Source of the DNA: Pomphorhynchus laevis
Lineage: Eukaryota > Acanthocephala > Palaeacanthocephala > Echinorhynchida > Pomphorhynchidae
NCBI GenBank assembly: GCA_012934845.2
Contig: WNNJ02000590.1
Span: forward strand, 27,441 to 91,440
DNA: 64,000 nt
Direction: 5' to 3'
The notes beneath the pieces were generated by a model that saw only the letters and a program-made list of their open reading frames with translations, did no database searches and was not told the origin of the DNA. Both the position numbers and the translations under genes were made by a program. Of the stretch, positions 32,571 through 43,011 are shown piece by piece. The stretch's first letter is position 1. Each line of letters starts with the position of its first letter.

Positions 32571-35021
32571 TCAAATCAATGGGGATCTGAGCCCCCAACC
32601 AATCCAGCACGCCGCTTTCCGATTGAACCACCCGGGGTCTTTCACCTCCCGAAGAATCCAATCGGTGCGGACGATGTTGGGTAAACGAGAGACGAGGAGC
32701 TTAAGAAACCTTAGCCTTTGCTCTGGGGGACGTCCTCTTGAGAAGAAGACTAATCCCGAGATAGCCCAGGTACCCCAAAGGCGCACCTGGGTTTTCCCAT
32801 TCAACGACAGATGCTGGGCCCGTTTCAGAGCCCACCTAGCTTTCTTCAGGATACGTTTGAGTCTATCCAGGTCGGCTTTCGCCGACCAGTTCACCGAAAC
32901 GGTGAACCCCAGGTATTTTACTCGACTTGTGAAGACAGGGAGTGGTTCGGATGCAAATATGGAGGAGAGCGTAGAGAGTGCTAGTCTCTTAAGTTTTTTC
33001 TTGGTTGCAGGGGAGCCATGAAAGACAACCACCTGCGATTTAGCGGAGTTTAGAATAAGGTTGGATCTAGGCAACTGGTCTTTTAATCTTATAAAGAAGC
33101 GGCTGATGTCCGAGACTACGTCTTTGCACCTGCGTCCAGTGAACAGGGCTGTGGTGTCATCAGCGTACACCACTAGACGTTGTTCACGTTTAAATATTTT
33201 AAATAGAATAATTGAGGCAGCAAGATATAAGATTGGAGAAAGTGGTGAACCTTGAGGCACACCCGTAATAGGGTAGAACTGACGCGCATCAGGGTCGTCA
33301 TCATAATAAAATCGCTTGGTGTACAGCAGTATCTCCACCCTGTTAACAATTCTCGCAGGCAACCCGAGGGACCTGAGAGAAGAGATAACAAAGGGAATGG
33401 AGATGCGGTCAAATGCAGCGGAAAAATCAAGGAAAACTGCCACAGCTAGCTGATGACTGTTCTCCTGACAAAACCGATGCACTTCACCAACTGCTGAATG
33501 GACCGAGCGACCTTTGACAAACCCATGGAAACCAGGTGGGATTAAATTTCGCCTAATCAGATGATCGCGGATTCTACGCGCAAGCGCTTTTTCGTAGATC
33601 GATACGAGGGAATTTTGAATCGAAATGGGCCGCAGGTCTTTAGGACAAGAGACCGGAAACTTTTTTGGAATAAAAATTCTCTTGCTAATGTTGATGCCGG
33701 CTACATCGGATGGGGTGGCTAATAGCATTGTGATGGCCACCTCCCTTCTTTGATCGGTTGTCAAAAGCTGACAGACACGAGAAGAGAGTGGAGCGACGGT
33801 TTTGGAGGTGCTTGGAAGAGGCCCCCAGGCGTTGAGAATATCTGTGACAGATAAGTCTCTACTCCTGAAGTCTCCCCAAGGCGGGATTGGTTGCGGAGAT
33901 TGAGTGGCTCCATAGTTGTGTAAGGCAAGTGACTCTTCTAAAACTTTATCAAGGCCAATTCTACCGATCCAACCCAAGGCCCTATCCCTCCAACAAGCAA
34001 ACTTCTCCTTCTTGAAAATCTTCCAAAAGGAAGACTGAGAAGGGTTAAGACGAGCAATGCTCGCCCTATCCCTACTCAGCTGGAACCAATATCTGGTGCG
34101 CCAGTATTCATTCGAGAGAGTCTGTCTGGCGGAAGAAGAGAGATTAGGGAGGTTCAGTAGTTTTGCTAGAACCTTGAGTTTCGTCGGAGTGGGATTGAAA
34201 ATGCGACCTTTATAGGTTGTAGAAAGCAATGCGGTAGCTTGCGAAGAGAGGTAGGAATTAAATTCGGTTAAATTCTCATTACCAATTCGGGGGAAGCGTT
34301 GGATAGCAGCTTGGAAGAAAGCCACTCTGATCGGGTCAAAGTGGAATCTTCTCCGAAGCAGCGTATCCTCCTCTATCCGCCAGCGAATTAGATCATGAGA
34401 TGTGGACAGATGCTGTCGCGACTGCTCCGTGCAGAAGGGTTTTAACAACCATCTATCGTGGAGCAGTAATAGGTCGAGGAGTGAATTCGTTGATGTGCAA
34501 TGAAATGTAGGGGACGGTGGTTTGTGAATAAGATAACCGTTCCTGGCTCTGCGGAGAGCAGCATTAATCCAACGACCAGTTCTGTCGTTGAAGTCACCTA
34601 GTACAATGTCATAGCCGCTATCGATAATACCATCCAGAAGGTCACGGTTCTTGTGAATCTCTCCTGGACGAATGTAGACGTTGGCTAGACTGAGGCGTTT
34701 ACCGTTCTTAACGAGTGAAACTACTAGACAAGACAGGGCAGGACAAGAGTAATTTAGCAGTAGGGAGGACCTTAAAGAGCATTTAACTAGGGTCAAGAGT
34801 CCTTGAGATGAAGAGGAGTGAGGTGGGGTTATGTACGGAGTATAGTGGGAACAAATTTGCTTTGGGATAAATCGAGTAATGTCCTGGGGGAGACGGATAG
34901 ACCGCGTCTCCTGGAGGACTATAACATCTGCGTCTCTACCAGATAAAAGTCTAAGGGCAGAAGCACCTCCCGAATTCCACTGAAGAATATTCAGTGAAAA
35001 AGGCTCAGGTTTACTCACCAT
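32571..35021 (-). CDS. LINE A ORF2: endonuclease-reverse transcriptase, intact
   Basis: An uninterrupted 816-codon frame. Residues 1-230 are an APE-like endonuclease: 'LNILQWNSGG', 'VLQETRSI', 'ANVYIRPGE', 'VLGDFNDRTG', 'SLLDLLLLH'. The usual terminal SDH motif reads T-S-H in both readable copies. Residues about 400-680 are the RT: 'RPISIQNSLVSIYEKAL', 'LDFSAAFDRISIPFV' (catalytic Asp), 'GVPQGSPLSPILY', 'VVYADDTTALF' (catalytic Asp pair) and 'VKYLGFTVSV'. A C-terminal extension follows and I see no RNase H domain. The protein would nick target DNA and copy the element RNA there. Being open over 2.4 kb, it is young or under recent constraint. Confidence 0.93.
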   Translation of the reverse strand: MVSKPEPFSLNILQWNSGGASALRLLSGRDADVIVLQETRSIRLPQDITRFIPKQICSHYTPYITPPHSSSSQGLLTLVKCSLRSSLLLNYSCPALSCLVVSLVKNGKRLSLANVYIRPGEIHKNRDLLDGIIDSGYDIVLGDFNDRTGRWINAALRRARNGYLIHKPPSPTFHCTSTNSLLDLLLLHDRWLLKPFCTEQSRQHLSTSHDLIRWRIEEDTLLRRRFHFDPIRVAFFQAAIQRFPRIGNENLTEFNSYLSSQATALLSTTYKGRIFNPTPTKLKVLAKLLNLPNLSSSARQTLSNEYWRTRYWFQLSRDRASIARLNPSQSSFWKIFKKEKFACWRDRALGWIGRIGLDKVLEESLALHNYGATQSPQPIPPWGDFRSRDLSVTDILNAWGPLPSTSKTVAPLSSRVCQLLTTDQRREVAITMLLATPSDVAGINISKRIFIPKKFPVSCPKDLRPISIQNSLVSIYEKALARRIRDHLIRRNLIPPGFHGFVKGRSVHSAVGEVHRFCQENSHQLAVAVFLDFSAAFDRISIPFVISSLRSLGLPARIVNRVEILLYTKRFYYDDDPDARQFYPITGVPQGSPLSPILYLAASIILFKIFKREQRLVVYADDTTALFTGRRCKDVVSDISRFFIRLKDQLPRSNLILNSAKSQVVVFHGSPATKKKLKRLALSTLSSIFASEPLPVFTSRVKYLGFTVSVNWSAKADLDRLKRILKKARWALKRAQHLSLNGKTQVRLWGTWAISGLVFFSRGRPPEQRLRFLKLLVSRLPNIVRTDWILREVKDPGWFNRKAACWIGWGLRSPLI

Positions 35022-35163
35022 TGGGCTAAATTAGTTGGAAGGGGGATGCCAACCTAGACAGAGCTAGGTGCAGGAGGGTTACCCTCACTGCCACTAGCCC
35101 CGTCGCGGGTCGTACCCCCCAGGGCAATATCTTCATTTCCCAGAGAAGCCTTCTTATCCTTGA

Positions 35164-36287
35164 TCATCTTCCCCACCTTGGGGGTGGGACTGTTCTGGCC
35201 GAAGCCCCCTCTTCTTGGAGTGGGGGGGGTTTAAGCTCGTTAGGCATGGGGGCAGCTGTTGTCCCTACAAAAGAGGATAGCAGAGGTCCAATCATTGTTT
35301 GAAATTGCGAAAAAATTACTCGTTTCTGGTTATCAAGAAGTTGAATGATGTCAGCGTTTGACATCCGGTCGGCTGATGAACCAGCAGCAGAGGCGTAGTT
35401 GATCGGGGTTCTAGGCTTAACAAACAGTTGTTTATATTCTTTAAATATTCTGCAGCGCCTTGACCAGGCCGGATGTTCCCCTCCACAATTAGCGCAAGAG
35501 GAGGAGGCCTGACATCTTTCCCCTTTTAAAGCATACTGACAATCCCCAGCACCACAAACACCGCATACCAAGGCCTTGCTGCATGTAGAGTACCAGTGGC
35601 CCCAGGCATGGCACTTGTTACAGTGTGGGAATGTGAGTCGGTCTTCGTCAATTAGAGTGAATCCTAAGTTAAAACCTAGGAAAGGATTCGCTGACGATTT
35701 AGAAAGAAGCAGACCGGAATCAAGATCTGTATTTGCAAAAGCCACTGGGAGGGGGTCGCCCCCTTACCTAGGACTTGCCTCACTGATTGGAGGCCATACA
35801 ATTTTTTCAGAGTTATCAAATCTTCTTCTGTTAGAAACAATGGAAAATTAGATATTTTAACTGAGCACTGAAGGGGTTTCAACGTTATGGAACCAGAGTC
35901 CAAAAGGTGCTTGTCAAAATAATCTTTGTATTCCTTTAATAAAGAGGCATTCGGGAAGGAAACTCTTACAGTATTGTCCAAAATCTTCACTGAATTGAAC
36001 AGCACCCTGTTTGGATGAATTGATACAAACTTTCGCAAAAAGGTTGAGAAGAGATTGTGTTTCTCTATTGGTTTTTTTGAATTGATGATGCACAGGTTAG
36101 CTAATTTTGGAATCGGGGGTAGCAGCCCCTTATCTGCATTTAATAAACACGAAACATCACTAACCTGATTAGAATTGTCTCCAGTAGACGAAAGAATTGA
36201 ACCAGATCGTTCATTACTACCATATTTCATTGTAAAATCACCAAAAGTTGTAGAGCTTTGAAGCTCCGATAGCGTTTTAGCATTCAT
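35164..36287 (-). pseudogene. LINE A ORF1 (gag-like, CCHC zinc knuckles), frameshifted
   Basis: Two overlapping frames (35676-36287 and 35164-35745) give a gag-like protein. It has an N-terminal region with 'LLPPIPKLANLCII', an RRM/PRE-like middle ('CSVKISNFPLFLTEEDLITL'), then three zinc-knuckle-type clusters (C-x2-C-x3-GH-x4-C, C-x2-C..., C-x2-C-x3-H-x4-C) around 35450-35620. A frameshift near 35700 splits it, and a further frame change near 35165-35180 would extend it by a short C-terminus (NEDIALGG) that resembles the other copy. It is only about 40-45% similar by eye to ORF1 of the neighbouring copy, although the ORF2s are close. Confidence 0.85.
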
Positions 36288-36296
36288 TTTGCTTCG

Positions 36297-36309
36297 GCAA
36301 TTGCTACTA
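36297..36309. repeat. Target-site duplication of LINE A (minus copy), right
   Basis: Exact repeat of 32421-32433. Confidence 0.9.
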
Positions 36310-36323
36310 GTTAGGGCTACTGC

Positions 36324-36334
36324 AGTATGATATC
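36324..36334. repeat. Target-site duplication of LINE A (plus copy), left
   Basis: AGTATGATATC, repeated exactly at 40170-40180. Together with its flanks the empty site is a perfect palindrome. Confidence 0.88.
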
Positions 36335-36359
36335 GTATAACAAAAGTACGAATCGAAAA

Positions 36360-37552
36360 ATGAGTAAATTTAGCATGTCGGAGCGTTCAAAGAACTCAAT
36401 GAAAACTAATTTTCCTGCCAATGCAATAAACGAGGTAAGTGGAGATTTAGGTTCTCTTGAATATATTCCGGAGGGTGAACTTCCCCCGGTACCAAAATTA
36501 TCCAACCTGGTGATTATCAGACTTTTGGTGCCTCTGGAAAGGCAGAACATGTTCAATGTTTTTATAAGAGGCTTTGCTCATCGATTTAAAAAAGGATATT
36601 GTTCAATGCGATTAAATATTATGAATCTGAGATTAAAATCTCATTCTGCACTCCTGATCTCGCAATGTCGTACGTAGACTACTTTAAAAAAGAGCATTCG
36701 GAACAAGGTATAATTGCTTCCAAACCAATCCTGGCAACAATAAAGATAAATAATATGCCCACATACATTTCAGAAGAAGATATATCAGCCCTAGAAACTG
36801 ATTACAAAATCTCTAACGTGCGCTTTATAAAAGGGATTAAAGGCTTCCCCATTCCCGTGGCGTTCTGCAATGCCCCGGTTGATGAAGCCCTAAAACTATC
36901 GATTTCAACATGCAATCCTTTTATGGGGTATAATTTGAGATTTTCAATAATCGAAACCGACTCACTAACGTACCCTCACTGCAACAATTGTCATCAGTGG
37001 GGGCATTGGTCCACTGGATGTTCTTTACCACATAAGTGCGGCGTGTGTGGTACAACTGCTATACATCCTGAGAAGTGCGAAAGTAAGCCATTTTGCGCAA
37101 ACTGCGGTGGTGAGCACCCCGCATGGTCAAAAAAATGTAAAATCTTTAAGGCGTACCAAAAGAGACACAGGGGTGTAACAGCAAAACCGACTAGCTTCGT
37201 GGAAGCTGTCTCGTCTAACAAGAATGACGACAGGATGCCGGACACAGAAATTCTTAAACTTATTGAAATGCAGCATCAGGCATCAATGATTCAACTTGAA
37301 AAATTGGTGGGTCAATTAGCGGAATCCTTCCGTTCTCCTCCTTCTGGGAAGACCAACAATATTAAGAAGCCACCAAAATCTAAGAAACGAAACGGGTCAG
37401 CGCTAAGCATAGCCGCTCTGAAGCTTGCTCGGAAGGATTCGATTTGGGCTATGGCTAACGAGGGAAATGAAGATATCGCCCGTGGGCAAGCGACTCCATT
37501 TGTCGTGACGGGAAGCGGTAAAGGCGACTTTTCCGCCTCTAGTTGCGACTAG
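36360..37552 (+). pseudogene. LINE A ORF1 variant (gag-like, CCHC zinc knuckles)
   Basis: Frame 36360-36677 is followed by the overlapping frame 36599-37552; a shift near 36600-36640 is needed between them, so the copy is broken. The second frame carries 'MPTYISEEDISALETDY' (the same position as the minus copy's 'FPLFLTEEDLITLKKLY') and three zinc knuckles (CNNCHQWGHWSTGC, CGVCG..., CANCGGEHPAWSKKC). Gag-like ORF1 proteins of the Jockey/I/R1 group bind element RNA. The ATG at 36360 was chosen over one at 36327, which lies in the target duplication. Confidence 0.85.
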
Positions 37553-37586
37553 GTGGAGGGCGTCCCACTTCGGTAACACTTACGCA

Positions 37587-40046
37587 ATGGGAAGTAATCA
37601 AGGACCTTTTTCACTGAATATCCTTCAGTGGAATTCGGGAGGTGCTTCCGCCCTTAGCCTTCTATCTGGTAGAGATGCAGATGTTATAGTCCTTCAGGAG
37701 ACGCGGTCTATCCGTCTCCCCCAGGATATTACTCGATTTATCCCTAAGCACATATACACCCACTTTACTCCTTACATAACCCCCCCCCTCACTCCTCTTC
37801 ATCACAAGGTCTTTTAACCCTAGTAAAAAGCTCCTTAAGATCATCCCTTATATTAAACTACTCTTGTCCAGCCCTATCTTGTTTAGCTATATCACTTTGT
37901 AAGAACGGTAAGCGTATAAGCATAGCCAATGTATATATTCGGCCAGGAGAAATTCACAAGAACCGTGACCTCCTGGATCAAATATTGGGGAGCGGTTATG
38001 ACATGTTACTTGGTGACTTCAACGACAGAACTGGTCGTTGGATTAATGCAGCACTCCGCAGAGCAAGGATCGACTATCTTATTCATAAACCACCTTCCCC
38101 AACCTTTCATTGCTCTACAACAAATTCTCTCCTCGACATATTACTGCTACATAAGATGTGGTTGTTGAAACCCATTTGCACCGAGCAGTCGCGTCAACAA
38201 CAGACCACCTCTCATGACCTAATTCGCTGGCGGCTAGAGGACGATACGTTGCTTAGAAGAAGGTTTCACTTTGATCCTATTAGAGTGGCCTTCTTTCAGG
38301 CAGCTATCCAACTCTTCCCCATAATTGGAATTGAGAGTTTGACCGAATTTAATTCCTACCTCTCATCGCAAGCTACCGCGATCCTTTCGACTACCTATAA
38401 AGGTCGAATATACAATCCTACTCCAACAAAGCTCAAGGTCCTAGCTAAAATGTTACACCTTCCCAATCTCTCTGTTTCCGCCAGACATATCCTCTCGAAT
38501 GAATATTGGAGCTCTAGATATAGGCTCCAGCTGAGCAGGGATAGGGCAAGCATTGCTCACCTAAACCCTTCTCAGGCTTCCTTCTGGAAGATATTCAAGG
38601 AGAAGTTTGTTTGCTGGAAGGATAGAGCCTTGGTTTGGATTGGTAGCATAGGCCTTGACAAAGTTTTAGAGGAGTCACTTTCCTTACATAATTATGGAGC
38701 CACTCATTCTCCCCAACCAATCCCGCCTTGGTGTGACTTCAGGAGTAGGGACTTATCTGTTACAGATATCCTTAACTCCTGGGGACCACTCCCGGGCACC
38801 TCCAAATCCCACGCGCCACTCACCACTCGTGTCTGTCAGCTTTTGACATACAGTCAGAGAAAGGAGGTCGCCATCACAATGCTATTAGCCTCCCCGTCTG
38901 ACATAGCGGAAATCAACATCAGCCGTCGAGTTTTTTTTACCTAAAAAGAGATTAATCACTTGTCCTAAAGATCTGCGGCCCATCTCGATTCAAAACGCCC
39001 TCATATCCATCTACGAGAAAGCGCTTGCGCGTAGAATCCGCGTTCAATTATGTAGGCGTAATTTGATCCCACCGAGTTTTCATGGGTTTGTCAAAGGGCG
39101 CTCGGTCTATTCAGCAATTGGTGAAGTGCATCAGTTTTGTCAGGATAATAGTCATCAGCTTGCTGTGGCTGTTTTTCTTGATTTTTCAGCTGCATTTGAC
39201 CGGATCTCCATTCCCTTCGTTATCTCCTCTCTCAGGTCCCTCGGGTTGCCTGCGAGAATTGTTAACAGGGTGGAGATATTGTTGTACACCAAGCGGTTCT
39301 ACTATGAAGACGACCCTGATGCGCGTCAGTTCTACCCTATTACAGGTGTACCTCAAGGATCCCCACTTTCTCCTATCTTATATCTTGCTGCATCCATTGT
39401 ACTATTCAAGAATTTTAAACGTGATCAACATCTAGTGGTATATGCTGATGATACCACAGCCTTGTTCTCTGGACGCAGGTGCAAAGATGTAATCTCTGAC
39501 ATCAGCCGTTTCTTTTTAAGATTAAAAGATCAGTTGCCCCCATCCAATCTTATTTTAAACTCCTCTAAATCACAGGTGGTTGTCTTTAATGGCGTTCCTG
39601 CCACCAAAAAGAAACTTAAGAGACTAGCACTCTCTACACTCTCCTCCATTTTGCAGCATCAACCACTCCCCATCTTCACGAGTCGAGTAAAATATCTGGG
39701 GTTCACCGTTACGGTGAATTGGTCGGCGAAAGCTGACCTGGATAGACTTAAACGTATCCTGAAGAAAGCTAGGTGGGCTCTGAAACGGGCCCAGCATCTG
39801 TCATTGAATGGGATAACCCAAGTGCGCCTCTGGGGTACTTGGGCTATCTCGGGATTAGTCTTCTTCTCACGAGGACGTCCCCCAGAACAAAGACTAAGGT
39901 TTCTCAAGCTCCTCATCTCGAGATTACCAACCATAGTCCGCCTTGACTGGACTCTTAGGTGTGTGAGAGACCCCGAATGGTTCAGTCAGAGGGCGGCGCG
40001 CTGGTGCGGCCAAGGGGCTCAGATCCCTCTGGACCTGAGGCCGTGA
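37587..40046 (+). pseudogene. LINE A ORF2, endonuclease-RT, broken
   Basis: Begins 34 nt after ORF1. The frames 37587-37817, 37985-38944 and 39063-40046 are separated by at least two frame disruptions, near 37800-37990 and 38940-39060. The endonuclease start (FSLNILQWNSGG), 'LLGDFNDRTG', the RT motifs 'DFSAAFDRISI', 'GVPQGSPLSPILY' and 'VVYADDTTALF', and the C-terminus are all recognisable and close to the intact minus copy. The endonuclease SDH position again reads T-S-H. Confidence 0.9.
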
Positions 40047-40169
40047 ATATAAGTTGAAGATTTCAAAATACACGTCGTGAACAGTTTCTATTTTAAGTTG
40101 TCTTTTGCATGTTTTTGTTTCTTAAGTTTTTATCAGTTATATAGTTATTAATAAAACCCTTACTTACTT

Positions 40170-40180
40170 AGTATGATATC
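40170..40180. repeat. Target-site duplication of LINE A (plus copy), right
   Basis: Exact repeat of 36324-36334. Confidence 0.88.
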
Positions 40181-40311
40181 ATACTGCATATATTACACAG
40201 TATGGTATAATTTTAATCTTGGAATATTAAAATCGCGAATATCTTCAAGTTTATTCAATGCTGAAAAGCGAATCCTAAGAATTTGAAAAATTCAAATTCA
40301 AATTTTACAAA

Positions 40312-40424
40312 TTTATTTAATGTGGCAAATGCGTACAAGCTGTACGCTTACAAGTTCACAAACAAAAATGAAAAAGTAAAGCAGATAAATTGTTTAAATG
40401 GGATCGGATTTGTCGTTTGAAGCA
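40312..40424 (-). mobile_element. LINE B, 3' stub of about 113 bp
   Basis: Nearly identical to the 3' end at 43012-43124, including the hairpin (40331-40347). It ends with a 2-nt overlap (AC) exactly at the outer breakpoint of the inverted duplication, inside a copy of the MCRS1-like exon. Confidence 0.9.
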
Positions 40425-40492
40425 CAAGGCGACGAAGCGCTGTATTCGCTATCTTGTTCGCAAGTACTAAGCGAATCATCGAGAGAACACAT
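40424..40492 (-). pseudogene. Truncated copy of the MCRS1-like exon
   Basis: Reverse complement of 57147-57215. It encodes the start MCSLDDSLSTCEQDSEYSAS (first 20 residues) and stops in mid-exon at the LINE B stub. It is a by-product of the inverted duplication and cannot be functional. Confidence 0.85.
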
Positions 40493-40890
40493 TACACAAT
40501 CTAGAAAGCTTTTGTAAAAAGAAAACTACAAAAAAAACAACAAAAAAATTTTAAATTAAATTAATTAAATAAAGAATTAATAATTTTAATAATTAATTAC
40601 AAATGTAAGATAATTTTAAGTAGTAAAACGATTTGAGTAGTAGCATTAAGTGGTAGTCTTCATCTACGTCAAACATAAAATATATCAACAAAAGTTTTAA
40701 TTGATGTAAAATTTTGTAACTTTATTCACTAAATTGTTAATGATGGTCTACGTTGCAAATCATGATGGTCTGCATTGATTTGATCTCCTGAGCAAATCAA
40801 TGTTAAATATTAGAAAGAACGCTGTTAATGCATCTCGGAAAATACCATATATAAGGTAATTATATATATTATATATAATCATTATATATA

Positions 40891-41000
40891 ATGTTGTATA
40901 TAAGATAATAAAAGGTAATATTGTACATAAGATAATATTGTACTAAGATAATATTGTACCATAAGATAATATTGTACATATATGCTATAAGATAAATATT
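40891..41000. repeat. Minisatellite (left arm)
   Basis: About five units close to 'aagataatattgtac'. The open frame over it is an artefact of the repeat. The mirror copy lies at 56641-56748. Confidence 0.8.
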
Positions 41001-41211
41001 GGACACACAACTGTGTACTTATAAATAAATCGGTATGTTTTTCCCACGAGGAGGCATAAACACCAGGCAGCATTCTATATATCCTCATCACACAAAGAAA
41101 TAGAACCGAATTATTCTCACGAATTATTCGCTACGTTGAATATTAAAAGAACAAGACTAGTTATTACGGTAGTTATTATGGGTGGTTCTGTTTTTCGAGC
41201 TTTGTTAAAGC

Positions 41212-41935
41212 GTGTTTAAGGTGTCTATGGATGATTATTTGATCACGGTACTGATGAGCACCTTGTCTTATATAACTCGTTACCATGACTTTCATCTGAT
41301 GCAGTATGCCGATGATATCTTGCTCTACTCGCATGCGCATCTTTGTATCCACGACCTCGGTATGTCATCACCTCGGCATAACTCCACCTATTTTATTTGT
41401 TAATTCCATCATTGTTAAGCCAATCGTTGGCAATATGATTTTCTTAAGTTTTCGCTTTGACAATTTCCTGTCACTGTCTAGTTCTTATATCGACTCTTTT
41501 ATCTCACAGAATTGATTATTGCCTTAGCTTATTTGCCAACTCTTCCGATTTTGTGCATTTACCGCACTCGACCAACTATGGTCACCGCTCTTTTATCGTC
41601 GCTGTCCTCTCTTCCTCGTCCCTTCCACTGTTCACACAACGTATACGTTCCTCATAATGGCTCCTCCTTCAAAATAAATCAAAAAATGCATTCCCTCAAA
41701 ATATTATCTAACTCACAATTCTTCACACCTTTTTAACAAAACAACTAAAAATTCCCCCCGACACCTTGCCACATTCCACTAATCTCCCTTATCTTCATAT
41801 ATTTAATAATAATATATTTGATTCAATTACATCAACATTTTCATTTTACGTTCTATTTTTTTCTTATTTGTTTGTTTTTTCTACGGAGGCTTGTGAGCGC
41901 GCATAGGCTTGCATTTGCAACCATAAATAAAATAA
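41212..41935 (+). mobile_element. LINE B-related fragment, RT to 3' end (left arm)
   Basis: A catalytic block 'FHLMQYADDILLYSHAHL' followed by broken post-RT frames and a family-like 3' end ('GCATTTGCAACCATAAATAA'). More diverged from the other copies than they are from each other, so an older or separate subfamily. Confidence 0.7.
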
Positions 41936-42104
41936 AATTGAACGATCTCGAAATAATTCCGAACATAAACAAACTGAAGTTGAAATACAAGCGATTGGAT
42001 TTGATGAACGAAAGGTCATTGACAGACAGTGAATTTGTTAAGGAAAACCATTATGTCCTAGTTTCGGAACCCGGATCTGTGTACTTAGTTAACATTTAAC
42101 CACA

Positions 42105-43000
42105 ATCGCATGCGACAACAGGAAGTCTAAAGAAGACTTCCTATGCGGCTTTTGTGCCAACAAACTCATACGCGACCTCTCCCATAAGAACATATCAACC
42201 TCCAACGTGTCCACTCAAACCACCCCAGTCGTTTCTGATGTTCTTTGTCAACCCACTGATCCTGTAACCACATGCACGTCTAATCTCATGTCTTCACTTC
42301 CCGACACCCCGTCTCTTCCATTTTGTCTCGTTTCTCAATAAACTACATCCCTCAATCAAAATCACCTCCACCAACCTCCACAATCCTTCCACTCATAACC
42401 TTTCCTCACATCAATCACCACACTCTATATTATCCAAATCCTCTTTGTCTTCCGCTGTCAAACCTACTCCCTTGATATCCTCAACTCCCAGCTCTCTTAT
42501 CGTGATCTCTCCAACTCACTTACTCGTCCTCCTTTACGGAAACCCTTTCCTTCTCGCGATTGTTGCGTCATCGTCACTAATATCACTCCTTCCACCTCGT
42601 TATCTCCACAAGCACGTATCGACCACGACGTTTCCGCATTCAGATCCATCCTATCATCCTTGTTCCTGCGGATAAACCATCCTTTTTCAAAAGCATTTCT
42701 CCTGTCGCATTCATCAGCCTACACGAATCTTCTCAATCTAAACCTTCCAGCCCCTTCCAGATAAAATTGTTTTCAAGCATCGCTCTCCTGTGTCTTATGT
42801 CATCTCCCAACGATTGAAACTCAAGTCCTCTTCAGCGACTCGCATTTTTCCGATCGCACCACCTCCGAAATCGCTCGACTCTCATATGCCCAAATCGAAA
42901 AACGCCATCGCGAGGAAAACGGCGAAACATCGACGAAAATTTTCAAGTTGTCCACACCCGCCCAAAAATTCAATGTCGCTCCATCTCCCCTATATAATAA
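42105..43000 (+). pseudogene. LINE B-type ORF1 fragment (left arm)
   Basis: Broken frames contain the Cys motif 'CDNRKSKEDFLCGFCANKL', a Ser/Thr/Pro-rich middle and the C-terminal 'IEKRHREENG'-like block, corresponding to LINE B ORF1. It is cut off at 43012 by the 3' end of the oppositely oriented LINE B copy. Confidence 0.75.
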
Positions 43001-43011
43001 CACAAATTTAT

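Larger units (their letters stand above)
32434..36296 (-). mobile_element. LINE A, nearly full-length copy (minus strand)
   Basis: A Jockey/I/R1-type LINE of 3863 bp bounded by a 13-bp target duplication. On its own strand it starts about 9 nt before ORF1, so either the 5' UTR is tiny or the end is lightly truncated. ORF1 lies at about 35164-36287 (with frame changes) and ORF2 at 32571-35021 (intact). The 3' end is 'attaataaagtcttattattacta', i.e. a short TTA-type repeat in place of poly(A) (in two parts: AATAAAG then TTATTATTACTA). It lies head to head with another LINE A copy, 38 bp away. Confidence 0.93.
36335..40169 (+). mobile_element. LINE A, nearly full-length copy (plus strand)
   Basis: A 3835-bp copy bounded by an 11-bp target duplication. 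It starts about 25 nt before the ORF1 ATG at 36360 and ends in 'aataaaacccttacttactta'. ORF2 is interrupted by several small changes. ORF1 differs strongly from the minus copy while ORF2 is about 85-90% identical in protein by eye. Confidence 0.93.

Noticed and set aside
36287-36360. Twin priming as the cause of the head-to-head LINE A pair
   Set aside because: Each copy has its own exact target-site duplication and its own complete ORF1 and ORF2, so they are two insertions and not one inverted element.
40882-41091. Tyr-rich small protein (and its mirror at 56548-56757)
   Set aside because: The frame is produced by a 15-bp AT-rich minisatellite.
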